This document shows positions 23,001-32,084 of a stretch of DNA of 35,324 bases, piece by piece. Position 1 is the first letter of the stretch. Every line of letters starts with the position of its first letter. Under the pieces are notes generated by a model. It did not search any database. It had not been told where the DNA came from and was given only the letters and a program-made list of their open reading frames with translations. This stretch comes from Bacteroidales bacterium (lineage in GTDB: Bacteria; Bacteroidota; Bacteroidia; Bacteroidales; F082): assembly GCA_030690365.1 (NCBI GenBank), contig JAUYGX010000128.1, forward strand, positions 1 through 35,324. Direction: 5' to 3'. A program made the translations under genes and the position numbers.

Positions 23001-24577
23001 GTGATATCTCTGAAGAATGACTGATAAGTGCCGTCAGTCATCTTTTTAGAGTTCATTTCGACCACCAGGCTTTGGCCATCTTTTTTAATGATTTCTCTTA
23101 TAGTTTTTACTTTTTCCCCGCTGATGAGCGCCTGATAATTTAAGGGATTTGCTTCCAGTTGGCGGTTTGTAAACAGATCGCTGATGTTCATTTTTTGGAG
23201 TTCCTCATGGCTGTATCCCGAAAGTTCCTCCGCAGCTTTATTTACTGTAATGAAGTTTCCCTCAGTATCGCCCTGGAAAAAAGCATCCGGAGCCAGGTCG
23301 AGCAGCATTCTGTATTGCTCATAGCTATTGCGGAGATCTGTTTCGGCTTGTTTTCGTTCGGTGATGTTGTTTGCGGCCGACAAGATGCCTTTTCTGCCAT
23401 CAGGCAAGATAATCAACGATTCCTGAAGCTCCACATCGCAGAGGGTTCCATCTTTTTTTATATTTTTAACTACGCTCCGAAGCACGCGCCCCTGAACCAT
23501 CTCATTGATATGGACTGGTATGGTGTCGAAGTTAGCCGGATCGACCAGCAACCTGATATTTTGACCTATTAACTCATGCTTTTCGTATAGTAACGATTTA
23601 CAGAACGAATCGTTTACATCGATGATTTGGCCATCGAGGTCGATGAGTAAAATACCACTTGGCGATACCTCGAACAAGGTTCTATATCGGTTTTCTTTTT
23701 CAATAAGTGCTTCCTTAGCTTTATTGCGGTCGGTAATGTCCTTTATAAATGCAACCAATCTGCCACCTTCAACCGGTTGATACTGAACGCTTATTTCCAC
23801 ATCAAAAATGCTTCCGTTTTTTCGGCAGTGTTGGGTTTCGAAGCGGGTTTCACCCTGAGCGATTACCACATCTATCTGTGAAGCCATGCCTTCGTTGGGT
23901 TCTTTGGCTTCAATATCATAAATGCACATCTGAAGGAGTTCTTTTTCAGAATAACCTGTCATGCGACAATAGGTTTCGTTCACTTCGAGTAAATTTCCTT
24001 GTACATCAGCCAGCCAGTAACCATCGAGCGACGTTTTGATAATGGTTTCGAGGAGTTCTTTGCTATCAGATAATTTTGCCTGAATGCCAATGCGCTGCTC
24101 AATTTCCTTTTTTAGCCTTTCGTTTACCAACTGCAATTCAGCAGTACGGGTCTGTACCGTTTGTTCGATTCTGTTTTTTTTATGTATCCGCTTTTCTCCG
24201 GTATCACTAATCTGTAACAAACCTTTCATCCGGGCCACCAGTTCAGGAATATCATAGGGTTTTGATATCAATGCATCTGCTCCGGTTACAAGAGTGCTGA
24301 TCCGGTTTTCAGTATCGGGTGCCATGTTTAACACAATTACAGGAATATGGGCTGTGATCGGACTGTCTTTAAGCAATTTACAAACTAAAAACCCGTCTGC
24401 ACCCGGCATAATCATATCAATCAAAATGAGTTCGGGCTGTATTTCAGCGGCCTTACTGATGCCTTCCGGTCCATCGGAGGCCTGCAATGAAATACAGTAG
24501 GGAAAATAGGATTTAATGATTTCCTTGATGGCAATCAGGTTATCGGGGAGGTCGATGATAGAAAGAATTTTCTTCAT
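20015..24577 (-). CDS. Giant soluble hybrid histidine kinase with two receiver, five PAS and two GAF domains
   Basis: 1520 residues, no membrane segment. Order by eye: receiver 3-122 (Asp54, Lys106); PAS at about 175-290, 298-410 and 420-530; GAF 545-710; PAS 722-840 and 848-970; GAF 975-1130; HisKA with His1159 in MSHEIRTPMNG; HATPase about 1255-1375 with N-box NLVKNAIKYT and GAGLGLAI; C-terminal receiver 1402-1517 (Asp1453, Lys1503). The first receiver suggests input from another kinase; the last suggests a phosphorelay to an HPt protein not seen here. The next gene upstream is another soluble kinase in the same direction, 210 bp away. Signals unknown. Confidence 0.93.
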   Translation of the reverse strand: MKKILSIIDLPDNLIAIKEIIKSYFPYCISLQASDGPEGISKAAEIQPELILIDMIMPGADGFLVCKLLKDSPITAHIPVIVLNMAPDTENRISTLVTGADALISKPYDIPELVARMKGLLQISDTGEKRIHKKNRIEQTVQTRTAELQLVNERLKKEIEQRIGIQAKLSDSKELLETIIKTSLDGYWLADVQGNLLEVNETYCRMTGYSEKELLQMCIYDIEAKEPNEGMASQIDVVIAQGETRFETQHCRKNGSIFDVEISVQYQPVEGGRLVAFIKDITDRNKAKEALIEKENRYRTLFEVSPSGILLIDLDGQIIDVNDSFCKSLLYEKHELIGQNIRLLVDPANFDTIPVHINEMVQGRVLRSVVKNIKKDGTLCDVELQESLIILPDGRKGILSAANNITERKQAETDLRNSYEQYRMLLDLAPDAFFQGDTEGNFITVNKAAEELSGYSHEELQKMNISDLFTNRQLEANPLNYQALISGEKVKTIREIIKKDGQSLVVEMNSKKMTDGTYQSFFRDITERRKAEDEMMKGRERAKLQRNAIARIALNEVITLGDLPGTFQMLTQEMSDTLNVERSGIWLFDENNTELQCASLFDGKTRQHVQGSSFKMADFPRYFNAIKNESRVFTSDAQNDLRTSEFTTKFFKPLGVTSLLDASIHIEGELMGVVCFEHCGNNRDWYTDEESFASTIASIVAQSLINHKRLQVEEELMNKERTHRTLLNNLPGFAYRCKNDKNWTMLYVSSGCVNITGYNPDDLIDNSLLAFNDIIHPDYREKIWIMWQHMLSELSVFEYEYPIIDKNGQEKWVWERGCGIFSEQGELMFIEGFITDITDKKQAEQSMHESELRFKQLFDELGDAVFVTKISGTDNGMILEVNPAAEKQTGYSRAELLNKNIITDIGISATSEIGIENWTINLLKGEKVNVIEKKRKKDGTEYWTEVVVTPIEYKGMKASLSINHDITDRIRAEQIQKVIYNISRAVTTTVNFKDFISLIRDELQTIIDAKNFYIAFYDDKKDELSFPVYFDEKDHYTNSPAPLTLSKYVIESKKPLMANSAIKDKLVAEGKLIYIGSRSKVWLGVPLKIEGRVTGVLVLQSYTDEDAFSKSDMVMLEFVASQIGISIERKKSEDDLMIALDKAEESDRLKSAFLANMSHEIRTPMNGILGFAQMLKRPGLNDDNQKKYIEIIEKSGRRMLNIINDIVDISRIEAGQMNVYISEANIYDQMVEIYTFFKPETDAKGIRLSMDTHHLNQDLNANTDREKLFAILTNLVKNAIKYTNEGSIVLGATKQGNYLKFYVKDTGIGVPQERQEAIFERFIQADIADTKAYEGAGLGLAITTAYIKLLGGKIWMESPPTGEQVGSVFYFILPMDSSVEDIQNVSETTTVEKDEPPSKTKGIILVVEDDETSVELISIFLDKYNVEFLFAKTGKEAVRICRQRPDIDLILMDIKLPEMNGYDATKQIRKFNSHVIIIAQTAFSLSGDKEKALDAGCNDYITKPLKRNVLTEMIEKYLNH

Positions 24578-24787
24578 TGGTATTTAACAGAATTACAATT
24601 TCAAATTAAGCAGTTTGGCTAACACGGTTGTGTCTGTGTTTTCTGCTAAATCTTTTATAAATATGGTTCTGATCTTAAAGCCGCATTCGGATTGTATGAA
24701 GGGAAAGTCTCATCTACTGGTACTACACTCTTCATGTCTATTATATTGCACATCAACACGAATAATTTTGCCTGTAAATGTAACAAA

Positions 24788-26932
24788 TTATTTGTAAGGA
24801 ATGGAGAAATAAAAGCAAGATCCTTTGCCCGGCTCACTATCAACCCAAATCCTGCCTTTGTGTTTTTCGATAAATTCGTGACACAGTATCAATCCCAGCC
24901 CGGTTCCTTTTTCATCCTGTGTGCCAAGTGTGGAATGGTTTTCGTCGATTTTGAAAAGTTTATTCTGGCGATCAGCATCAATTCCTACACCTGTATCACT
25001 TACTGTGCAGGTATATTCATTTTGTCCGGTTGAACCGGAAATAGTAACCACTCCTCTCGGGTTGGTAAATTTTATGGCATTCGACAACATATTTCTCCAA
25101 ATAGTACTGATCATGGCTTTATCAGCGAACACGTTTATATTAAGTGGAAACTCTTTTACAATTGAAATAGACTTGAGTCGTGCGGGTTCAATAAATAAAG
25201 GGAGTATTTCTTCCAATAGGATGTTCATATTGAAATGTTCGGGGTTGAACTTCATTCTTCCTGTTTGCGATTGCGCCCATTCCATTAAATTCATCAATAA
25301 ATCCAGAGCATTGTTCGACGACCGAAGGATGATGTCGGTATAATTTTCAATTTCATGATAATCTTTTTCTTTTACCTGAAGGTCAAGAAGTTGGCAATAT
25401 GAAACTATCGAATTGAAGGGTGATTTAAGGTCATGGGCGATGATAGAGAAAAACTTATCTTTTTCAAGATTTACTTGAAAAAGCTCTTGGTTTTTGCGTA
25501 TAATTTCCTGTTCGGTAAGTTTTCGGCTGTTTATGTCCTCAATCATGATCAGGATTGTAGGAGTTGCTTGTTCATCGGTAATAAACGGAGCCACCGTTTG
25601 GTTGATCCAGACATAGGTTCCGTCAGGTTGTTGAAAACGTTTTTCCATATGGAAACCGTTAATTTTGCCAGTGTTTTGTTTGTTTAAACTGTCGAACTCT
25701 ACGGATTTGTCATCAGGATGAGTGAGTTCCATCCAGTTTATATTGAGCAATTCTGACTCGTTTCTTTGGGTTACTTTAATGAACATACGATTAAACTCAA
25801 GCAAATGTCCGGTTTCCGGGTCGATTAAAGCCATGCCCAACGGGGCTTCGGAAAATATGGTTTTAAATCTTTTTTTACTGGACAGCAAATCGCGTTCTGC
25901 CTGGATGCGTGAGGTAATATCTCGGATGATACCAACAGAATGCCATTTATCGTTCAGCTTTATGGCTGAAAGCGATAATTGAATCGAAATTTCCGATCCA
26001 TCTTTACAATGGGCGACCAGTTCCAGCGTTTTTCCAATATTTTCACCTTTACCAGTGTTTTGAAACTTCTTAAAGGCCTCTTTCTGTCTTTGTTTGAATT
26101 GATCAGGCATAATCAGGTTGTGCAGATTATGGCCGATGGCCTCTGACTTGGTATATCCAAAAATGCGTTGTGCAGATGGATTCCAGTATGAAATTGTGCC
26201 TTCGTGATCCATCATCATAATGGCATCCTGGGCCGAATCGGTGATGGCAAGCATCCTGGCTTCACTTGCGGCAAGATTGACCGAGATTTGATAACGATCG
26301 ATAAATATCCCAACCTGATGGGCATATAATTCGCATAACCTGGCATTGTTGATGGATTGGTTTTTGTCGAAAATCAAAGTGAAGTCGCCCAAAACCCTGT
26401 CTTCTTTAAGCACTTTGATCAGATAAGTCTTCCCTAGCATTAATGACTCCTCAATCAATAAAACATTTTGTTTGGACAAGTTATCACCAGCGAGGTCGTG
26501 TAGGTTCTCGAAACAGGTGATGGTTTTATTTTTTGTTCTTTCGGCACGTAGCATGTCTTGATTCCACCGCTTGCCTTTGATATTAAACCCAAGCAAGTTA
26601 ATCCCGTTTTGGATTGTATCTCGGTCGCCGGCAAGCGCTACAGCCGTATAATCGTGGTTGTTATGATCAAACAAATTAAGTACGCCGATTCTGGCACTGG
26701 AAATGCGGAGGAGGTCCGTTGTAATTTTGTCGTAATCGGGTGCCTGAACCTGATACCCAATAAATTCTTTTGATGCATTGATAAGTACCTCAATAATTGA
26801 TTTTTCTTCCTTTGTCTGTAACAAAACCGCTTCAAGTTTTGTGTTTATTTCTTCATAAGCCCCATGGCTCGTTTGTAACTCATTGATGAGTTCCTCTCGT
26901 GAAAGTTTCTGAAAATCAATATTTCGTTTCAT
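24788..26932 (-). CDS. Soluble GAF-PAS-PAS histidine kinase
   Basis: 714 residues. A short N-terminal coiled coil is followed by a GAF-like domain (about 45-215), PAS domains at about 225-345 and 350-472, HisKA with His500 in IIAHDLKSPFNSIV, and HATPase with N-box NMLSNAIKFTN (614-624), DTGVGI and GTGLGLILC. No membrane segment and no receiver domain. It reads toward the giant hybrid kinase. The 210-bp gap between them (24578-24787) has no gene or clear hairpin. It could donate phosphate to the giant kinase's N-terminal receiver; that is speculation from position. Confidence 0.92.
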   Translation of the reverse strand: MKRNIDFQKLSREELINELQTSHGAYEEINTKLEAVLLQTKEEKSIIEVLINASKEFIGYQVQAPDYDKITTDLLRISSARIGVLNLFDHNNHDYTAVALAGDRDTIQNGINLLGFNIKGKRWNQDMLRAERTKNKTITCFENLHDLAGDNLSKQNVLLIEESLMLGKTYLIKVLKEDRVLGDFTLIFDKNQSINNARLCELYAHQVGIFIDRYQISVNLAASEARMLAITDSAQDAIMMMDHEGTISYWNPSAQRIFGYTKSEAIGHNLHNLIMPDQFKQRQKEAFKKFQNTGKGENIGKTLELVAHCKDGSEISIQLSLSAIKLNDKWHSVGIIRDITSRIQAERDLLSSKKRFKTIFSEAPLGMALIDPETGHLLEFNRMFIKVTQRNESELLNINWMELTHPDDKSVEFDSLNKQNTGKINGFHMEKRFQQPDGTYVWINQTVAPFITDEQATPTILIMIEDINSRKLTEQEIIRKNQELFQVNLEKDKFFSIIAHDLKSPFNSIVSYCQLLDLQVKEKDYHEIENYTDIILRSSNNALDLLMNLMEWAQSQTGRMKFNPEHFNMNILLEEILPLFIEPARLKSISIVKEFPLNINVFADKAMISTIWRNMLSNAIKFTNPRGVVTISGSTGQNEYTCTVSDTGVGIDADRQNKLFKIDENHSTLGTQDEKGTGLGLILCHEFIEKHKGRIWVDSEPGKGSCFYFSIPYK

Positions 26933-26995
26933 TGCAGGTTAAATCCAGTCGATAAAACTAATCAAATCAACCCACTCTTGTCAATTTTTTATAAA

Positions 26996-27003
26996 CAAAA
27001 GTA
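26996..27003 (-). promoter_or_regulatory. TACTTTTG -7 element of the GAF-PAS kinase
   Basis: Matches TANNTTTG on the minus strand, 63 bp before the kinase start. It lies in the 317-bp gap 26933-27249, which otherwise holds only the terminator at 27164-27190. Confidence 0.45.
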
Positions 27004-27163
27004 CACATTGTGCTTTTTGATCCGTTTTAATTGCAAATTGATGTCTACAGCTTTTGAAATGTAGTCGGTGTATCGGTTAGTCAGGGCATAGGCTGTTTAG
27101 GAAAAAAAATGACCTTTGTATTGCATTTACAAACTCGTTTTCCATGTGTGGGAATGAAAAGAA

Positions 27164-27190
27164 AGCCCCTTGTTTTTTAGTCAAGGGGCT
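27164..27190 (-). terminator. Strong hairpin terminator downstream of the 596-residue gene
   Basis: Nine-bp perfect stem AGCCCCTTG / CAAGGGGCT with a 9-nt loop, followed on the minus strand by TTCTTTTC. It lies about 60 bp after the stop at 27250 and before the next kinase promoter, so it insulates the two transcription units. Confidence 0.8.
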
Positions 27191-27249
27191 CATTTTATTT
27201 ATGGTTTAAATTACAGATCAGATGATTAAATCAACTGAAAAAGAGTATA

Positions 27250-29040
27250 CTACATTTTTTTTTCCATCACCAGATTGAGTGCCTTCAAGCTTTCATCCAA
27301 CTCATTCAGAATGCTGGCTTTGGAACCGGCAAATTTATCTTTTAAGCTGGAAAACATATGCTTGTAATAAATGATTCCTTCTTTCAAATTTGCTTCAAAA
27401 GTCTGGTAATATTGTTCCTGTTTTTTGGTCATGGAAAGTTTTGTTTCTTCCATTTTATTTTTCAAATAATCGATATAGATATTCAACTCTTTGGTAAACA
27501 TATTGGGCCGATCGGTTCGGGTAATCACATTCGCACGTCCATAAATATGGTCGGTAATTTCTTTCAGGCTCATGATTTTTGAAAAATAGGCCAGATTTGG
27601 GCCGGGACAAACTGAAACGCCAGCACCTTCCGATTTGGTGTCGAGGTTGTTAGCCAACAAGGAGGAGGTTCCTAATCCAACACAAATACAGGATTTCTCA
27701 ACAATTTGATTGTATTTTTCCTGGTACAATTCTTTGGAAATGATTTCGCTGTCGAGTTCCTTTATTTTTTTGTGCTGATACTGCCGTGAAGCAGTACAAA
27801 TACCTTTTTCGGTGAATTCGGAATTGAGCGCGACATATTTTTTCGGACAGGCACTTCCCGGTTTCCCCTTGTAAACCAGAGCCATTTTTTCGATGTCTTT
27901 TGTGTTGCCCCTGAGGCTGTTAAATGGAACACCCAATGGGGAAATATTACTCAGGTACAAATCGCTCTCCCTGGCCTCCATCAACTGGTTCATTGTTTTG
28001 GTATCGATGCTCGTAACCTCAGGAACCAAAAGAAATGGCGAACCCCAACCCACCGAATCCAATTCATAGTGATCGAGTAAAAACTGATGTTCTTCAGCAG
28101 TTCCGACCCCACCTTGAGCCGTGATTTTTAAAGGCAAAGCCGAGGCAGGAACAATGCGGTTTTTTGCGGTAAGTGCCTGCACCAGGATGTCAAAATTTGT
28201 TTGAATTAACTCTTTTTTGTGCTCTTTAAATTCAGCCAGAATAGGTCCCAACAGAAATCCATCTGTCGCAAATGCATGACCTCCACAGTTAAGCCCCGAT
28301 TCCACGCGAAATTCAGAAACCCAAATGCCTTTCTTCGCCAGGAACTTACCCTGTATCATGGCCGACCTGTAGTCGCTTACTTTTAGTACGATCTTCTTTT
28401 TTATGACCCCATTTACATCGGGATAGAAATCCTCAAATTTTTCCAGGTAACTGTATAGCCGTGGATTCATACCGGCTGAAAGCACGATGGACGAACTCAG
28501 GTTGCTGTTGGCAAATCCCCTGACAGCAGCATGGGCATCGTTGAATTCAATGGGCAGCTTTTCGCCTTGCGAGTAGTTGTCCTTATCGATTTTGGTCATG
28601 ATATTGACGTCGATGCTTCCCATGGACAGATTTTCGTTGAGCCACGATTTGATATCGCTCAGATTGGGCAGTTTTTCAGTAAACGATTTGAATTCATGTT
28701 TGATACTGGATGTATCGGGCAGCATGCCAAGGAATTCCTTTAATTCATGGCTTTTTTCAATGGCTGTATTCTTGAGTTCTTCAAACCTTTTTTCGGCTTG
28801 CTGATTAATCAGGTTCAAATATGAGGTAATCCTTTTGGCTCTGAAGTCTTCTATTTTTTCAGAAATCTCCTGATAGGGAATTTCAAATTTTTCACAGTAC
28901 ATTTTCCTCAGTTTCTCAATCAGCATATCATCAAGAAGAGAAATAACGGAATCAATTCCATAAGGCGAAACCTTAAGTGGTGTGTCAATGGTGTAACCAA
29001 TTCCCATTACGGGTATATGAAACGAGTGTGATCTTATCAT
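27250..29040 (-). CDS. 596-residue conserved-looking protein, unknown function; possible flavin-type barrel with cysteine cluster
   Basis: No family recognised with confidence. Residues about 60-135 are helical and charged. Residues 160-400 look enzyme-like: SIVLSAGMNPRLYSYLEKFE, KIVLKVSDYRSA, SGLNCGGHAFATDG (Cys252), KITAQGGVGTAEEH (308-316) and GWGSPFLLVPEV. The GGVGT motif is reminiscent of the phosphate-gripping loop of FMN-binding TIM barrels such as nitronate monooxygenase or glutamate synthase. Cysteines 398, 415, 451, 453 and 478 lie in CPKK, GICTAS, KSCICVG and SVCPGPN, and might bind metal or a cluster. The C-terminal 70 residues are helical. No signal peptide. It stands alone with its own promoter and terminator. 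An oxidoreductase is a guess. Confidence 0.8.
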   Translation of the reverse strand: MIRSHSFHIPVMGIGYTIDTPLKVSPYGIDSVISLLDDMLIEKLRKMYCEKFEIPYQEISEKIEDFRAKRITSYLNLINQQAEKRFEELKNTAIEKSHELKEFLGMLPDTSSIKHEFKSFTEKLPNLSDIKSWLNENLSMGSIDVNIMTKIDKDNYSQGEKLPIEFNDAHAAVRGFANSNLSSSIVLSAGMNPRLYSYLEKFEDFYPDVNGVIKKKIVLKVSDYRSAMIQGKFLAKKGIWVSEFRVESGLNCGGHAFATDGFLLGPILAEFKEHKKELIQTNFDILVQALTAKNRIVPASALPLKITAQGGVGTAEEHQFLLDHYELDSVGWGSPFLLVPEVTSIDTKTMNQLMEARESDLYLSNISPLGVPFNSLRGNTKDIEKMALVYKGKPGSACPKKYVALNSEFTEKGICTASRQYQHKKIKELDSEIISKELYQEKYNQIVEKSCICVGLGTSSLLANNLDTKSEGAGVSVCPGPNLAYFSKIMSLKEITDHIYGRANVITRTDRPNMFTKELNIYIDYLKNKMEETKLSMTKKQEQYYQTFEANLKEGIIYYKHMFSSLKDKFAGSKASILNELDESLKALNLVMEKKM

Positions 29041-29094
29041 CTAAAAAAATTTTAACCGGAAAATGAGTGGCATGACGATCCTTCAATAAGGATA

Positions 29095-29102
29095 CAAAGA
29101 TA
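29095..29102 (-). promoter_or_regulatory. TATCTTTG -7 element of the 596-residue gene
   Basis: Exact TANNTTTG match on the minus strand, 54 bp before the start codon at 29040. No clear -33 element. Confidence 0.5.
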
Positions 29103-29218
29103 CAACTCTTTAGCGGTTATTGATGCTTTGTGAAAAAAGATTTTACCCGCAAATCCAGCATTACCAAGATAAAAACCAATGATATTCATTTCCTTTATAT
29201 TATTTTAACACTCGGTAT

Positions 29219-30547
29219 CTATCTTAGTTTTCTTACTAAACGACTTTTGCCGTCGTTGTAATATAAAATTGATGCCCACACAGCCACCACAGCAACCACA
29301 ATGTAAAAGGGGATAATCAGGTAAAACCAGACATTTATTCTGAGGGTTGTAATCAACAAGACCCCCGCCATCGTTACAAAAACCGAGAGCTGAGAGGTGC
29401 TGCCTTTCATCTGGAAAGTTGAATTTATTTTCTTGGGTGTAAATAACGACCACACAAACGACATGGGAATCAGGAATATGATTGATGTAAAGTAAAATGC
29501 TAAAATATATATTGGTTTGTCCCAGTCTAAATACAGCAGGGGCAAGGTGATAACCATATCGGCCACCACAGGCAATACAATCAGCTTTATATGTTGATGT
29601 AGAAGTTGTTTTACATCCCCGGTCCTGGTTTCGATATTGAACCAAATCGGTTTCCAGAAACCCCAGACATTATTAAAAACATAGGTAAAGAACACCAACG
29701 GTGATACAAAAATCCAATAAATGAACTCGTCATTCAGGAGATGCCCGCCCTTTGTTTTAACCAGAAAAAGATCAGCTCCAATCATTAAAATTTTGAGTAC
29801 CAGTCCAATGAGCAAAGGTATTTTTACCTTTTTGTTGTTGAAGATAAGCCTAACATAAAGCCATGATTTAGCAGATTTTTGTACTGATTCCCGACTTTTT
29901 AGCTCTACCTGATTGCTCTCCAAAAAGAAACCGAATCCAAGCAATATGAAAAACAGGATCAACCCGGGCCAACCGCCAAAATCCACCCATGAAAACCGCA
30001 AGGAGTAAAGTGCTGACAAAATCAAGACAAATAACAAAGGAACTAAGAGGGCTTGCTTTTTTAACTTATTGTCGATGAAATATTGAATGATTCTGTGGGT
30101 AAGCTGCGCAGATCCCAAAGCAAGTATTCCGGCAAAGAAAAATAACAGGTTGTTGTTTTGCTGAAATACAAAACAGCTAATCAGAAACAGCAGCACATAA
30201 ATGAAGTAAGGGCGTGTAAAGTCGGAAATCACATTAAAAACATAGTGCTGCCACCGCGAAAGTGGGTAGGTAACCGGAAATATTGGCTTTTGCACCGTGT
30301 ATGTTGGGAAAATTATCCTAAGTAAAGTGATGAAAATCAGGGCAGAAAGGAAGTAATTCTGTAAATCTTCTATAGTCAAATTGCCGACATCGCCCGAATC
30401 TGCTTGGTTTATTAATAGGTTAAAAAGGTAAGCATAAAGCCCAACACCAACTAATAACATAATGAATATGAACAAATTCAACGGGTTCTTTAATCCTTTC
30501 AACCCGCTTTTTATTTTAATCAACAAATAAAAACCCATCATAACCAA
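29219..30547 (-). CDS. Multi-pass membrane protein, ABC exporter permease subunit
   Basis: 442 residues with roughly ten to twelve hydrophobic segments, for example FIFIMLLVGVGLYAYLFNLL, ALIFITLLRIIFPTY, YFIYVLLFLISCFVF, VPLLFVLILSALYSL, IPLLIGLVLKILMIG and FYLIIPFYIVVAVVAVWASI. No signature of a known transporter superfamily is obvious, but the gene overlaps the preceding ABC ATPase by 10 bp, the classic arrangement of ATPase plus membrane subunit. Bacteroidota have many such pairs of unknown cargo. Start chosen at the first Met; a second Met three residues on is equally possible. Confidence 0.82.
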   Translation of the reverse strand: MVMMGFYLLIKIKSGLKGLKNPLNLFIFIMLLVGVGLYAYLFNLLINQADSGDVGNLTIEDLQNYFLSALIFITLLRIIFPTYTVQKPIFPVTYPLSRWQHYVFNVISDFTRPYFIYVLLFLISCFVFQQNNNLLFFFAGILALGSAQLTHRIIQYFIDNKLKKQALLVPLLFVLILSALYSLRFSWVDFGGWPGLILFFILLGFGFFLESNQVELKSRESVQKSAKSWLYVRLIFNNKKVKIPLLIGLVLKILMIGADLFLVKTKGGHLLNDEFIYWIFVSPLVFFTYVFNNVWGFWKPIWFNIETRTGDVKQLLHQHIKLIVLPVVADMVITLPLLYLDWDKPIYILAFYFTSIIFLIPMSFVWSLFTPKKINSTFQMKGSTSQLSVFVTMAGVLLITTLRINVWFYLIIPFYIVVAVVAVWASILYYNDGKSRLVRKLR

Positions 30548-31287
30548 TCAATTTTATCCAGTTCGCTTTCGTTGGGTTTGAGGATTTTTAGCAATGCTGC
30601 ATCCAGTTCATTTTTTCCGTTTTGTGTAAACTCCTGTAAGGAAGTGTTGTACACCAGCCGGGTTTCATCAAGCACGCCGATGTGGGTACTCACTTTTTCC
30701 ACATACGACAGATCGTGTGATGAGATGAAAATGGTACGTTGCGAGTTGTGGTATTTTTTAATAAAAAGCACCATTTGATTGGCCACCAGTGGGTCGAGGC
30801 CCGAAAAAGGCTCGTCGAGAATCAACAGTTCAGGCGTATGTAGAACGGATGCACAAAAGGCCAGTTTCTTTTTCATCCCGGTGGAATATTTTGAAACCGA
30901 CTTCTTTAAATCTTTTTCATCTTCAAAAAAATATTGAAAAAGGTCTGCAATGCGTTTTTTAAGTGTTGCGGATGGAATTTGATAAATTTTCCCTATAAAG
31001 GTCAGATATTCAACCCCGCTGATTTCTTCTATCAATTCCAAATCTTCGCCAACCAGTCCAATCCGTCTTTTGTCCGGTGGGGTAAGCCTACTGCTTTCCA
31101 CACCCATTATTTGAACAGTTCCGCTGTCAGGTTTGAGCAAGTCGATCATGAGGTTGATCAAAGTCGTTTTTCCGGCACCGTTCTTCCCCAACAGTGAATA
31201 AACCTGTCCCTTTTCTACATGCAGGTCAATATGCTCCAACACAGTATTTCGACCGTAATTTTTTGTGAGATGGGTAATTTGTATCAT
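30538..31287 (-). CDS. ABC transporter ATP-binding subunit
   Basis: 249 residues, one nucleotide-binding domain. Walker A GKNGAGKTT is near 34-42, a Q-loop-like region GLVGEDLELIEEISGVEYL follows, the signature is YSTGMKKKLAF (a degenerate LSGGQ typical of CcmA/NatA-type exporters), Walker B is LLILDEPFSGLD, and the H-loop is ISSHDLSYVE. It overlaps the permease by 10 bp. This subfamily drives ABC-2 type export; cargo unknown. It is divergent from the next gene, with a 172-bp gap. Confidence 0.93.
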   Translation of the reverse strand: MIQITHLTKNYGRNTVLEHIDLHVEKGQVYSLLGKNGAGKTTLINLMIDLLKPDSGTVQIMGVESSRLTPPDKRRIGLVGEDLELIEEISGVEYLTFIGKIYQIPSATLKKRIADLFQYFFEDEKDLKKSVSKYSTGMKKKLAFCASVLHTPELLILDEPFSGLDPLVANQMVLFIKKYHNSQRTIFISSHDLSYVEKVSTHIGVLDETRLVYNTSLQEFTQNGKNELDAALLKILKPNESELDKIDWL

Positions 31288-31459
31288 ATTGTTTTACGTA
31301 ACGAGTGCGAATTTAGAAAATTTTCATGTTTCACCACAATTGGAAAAACTAATAACGGGATATTTGTTGTGAACCTTCTGAAAATTAGCAAGCAATTGTT
31401 ATTGGAATAATTTATTGAATAATTTAGCCGGATTGAAAGTAAAACTAATCTACTACTAA

Positions 31460-31969
31460 ATGGCTCGACCAACTCAAATTCGTCCGACTTGTAACCTGAA
31501 AGTCAATGTCTCAGCTTCCACTTTACTATCTGAAATTCAATCGCTTTTATCCGAAAATAGGGGAGTGGAAGGCCGTATTGTTGAAAATCACGTTTACCTG
31601 AAGCTTCCTGAAAAAGAACTTCATTACTGGTCGCCCGAATTCCGGGTAACCATTACCGAAGAAGAAAATGGCACCTCTGTTCGTGGACTTGCCGGCCCCA
31701 ATGGGAAAGTTTGGGCCACTTTTATGGTGTTTTACGGACTGGCCATCATGCTGCTGATTTTTGGGGGATCGCTCGGTATCAGCGAATGGCTGCTGGGCAT
31801 GGAGTCCGTTTGGTTATGGAGTATACCCACTTCCGTGGTTCTTTATCTCTTTATTATTATTGCCGCAAAATATGGGCAGCGTTTGGGTTCTGATCAGTTA
31901 GCCCGATTGCGAAACTTCCTGGATGAAGCCATCGAAAAGACAACCAGCAAAATTCAGACAGTTTCGTAG
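31460..31969 (+). CDS. 169-residue protein with two transmembrane helices, function unknown
   Basis: The N-terminal half (1-85) is soluble: NLKVNVSASTLLSEIQSLLS, then YLKLPEKELHYWSPEFRVTI and VRGLAGPNGKVWATFM. Two hydrophobic segments follow at about 90-112 (TFMVFYGLAIMLLIFGGSLG) and 122-142 (WLWSIPTSVVLYLFIIIAAK), then a charged C-terminal helix. No family recognised. It stands alone; the next gene starts 314 bp later. Codon use and frame length support a real gene. Confidence 0.75.
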   Translation: MARPTQIRPTCNLKVNVSASTLLSEIQSLLSENRGVEGRIVENHVYLKLPEKELHYWSPEFRVTITEEENGTSVRGLAGPNGKVWATFMVFYGLAIMLLIFGGSLGISEWLLGMESVWLWSIPTSVVLYLFIIIAAKYGQRLGSDQLARLRNFLDEAIEKTTSKIQTVS

Positions 31970-32084
31970 ATAAAAATATTTTCCTCTTATCCTTGACAAA
32001 CAGGAACTGTTTTAATTATCTTTACTCCCGATTGTTCCTATTTACCATTGAACCAGAAGACTAATTAGTATTTAGAACCAAAGA

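Noticed and set aside
29205-29645. A 146-codon minus-strand frame within the permease gene
   Set aside because: The overlapping frame encodes a clear multi-pass membrane protein next to its ATPase; this frame is Cys/Gly-rich with no recognisable features.
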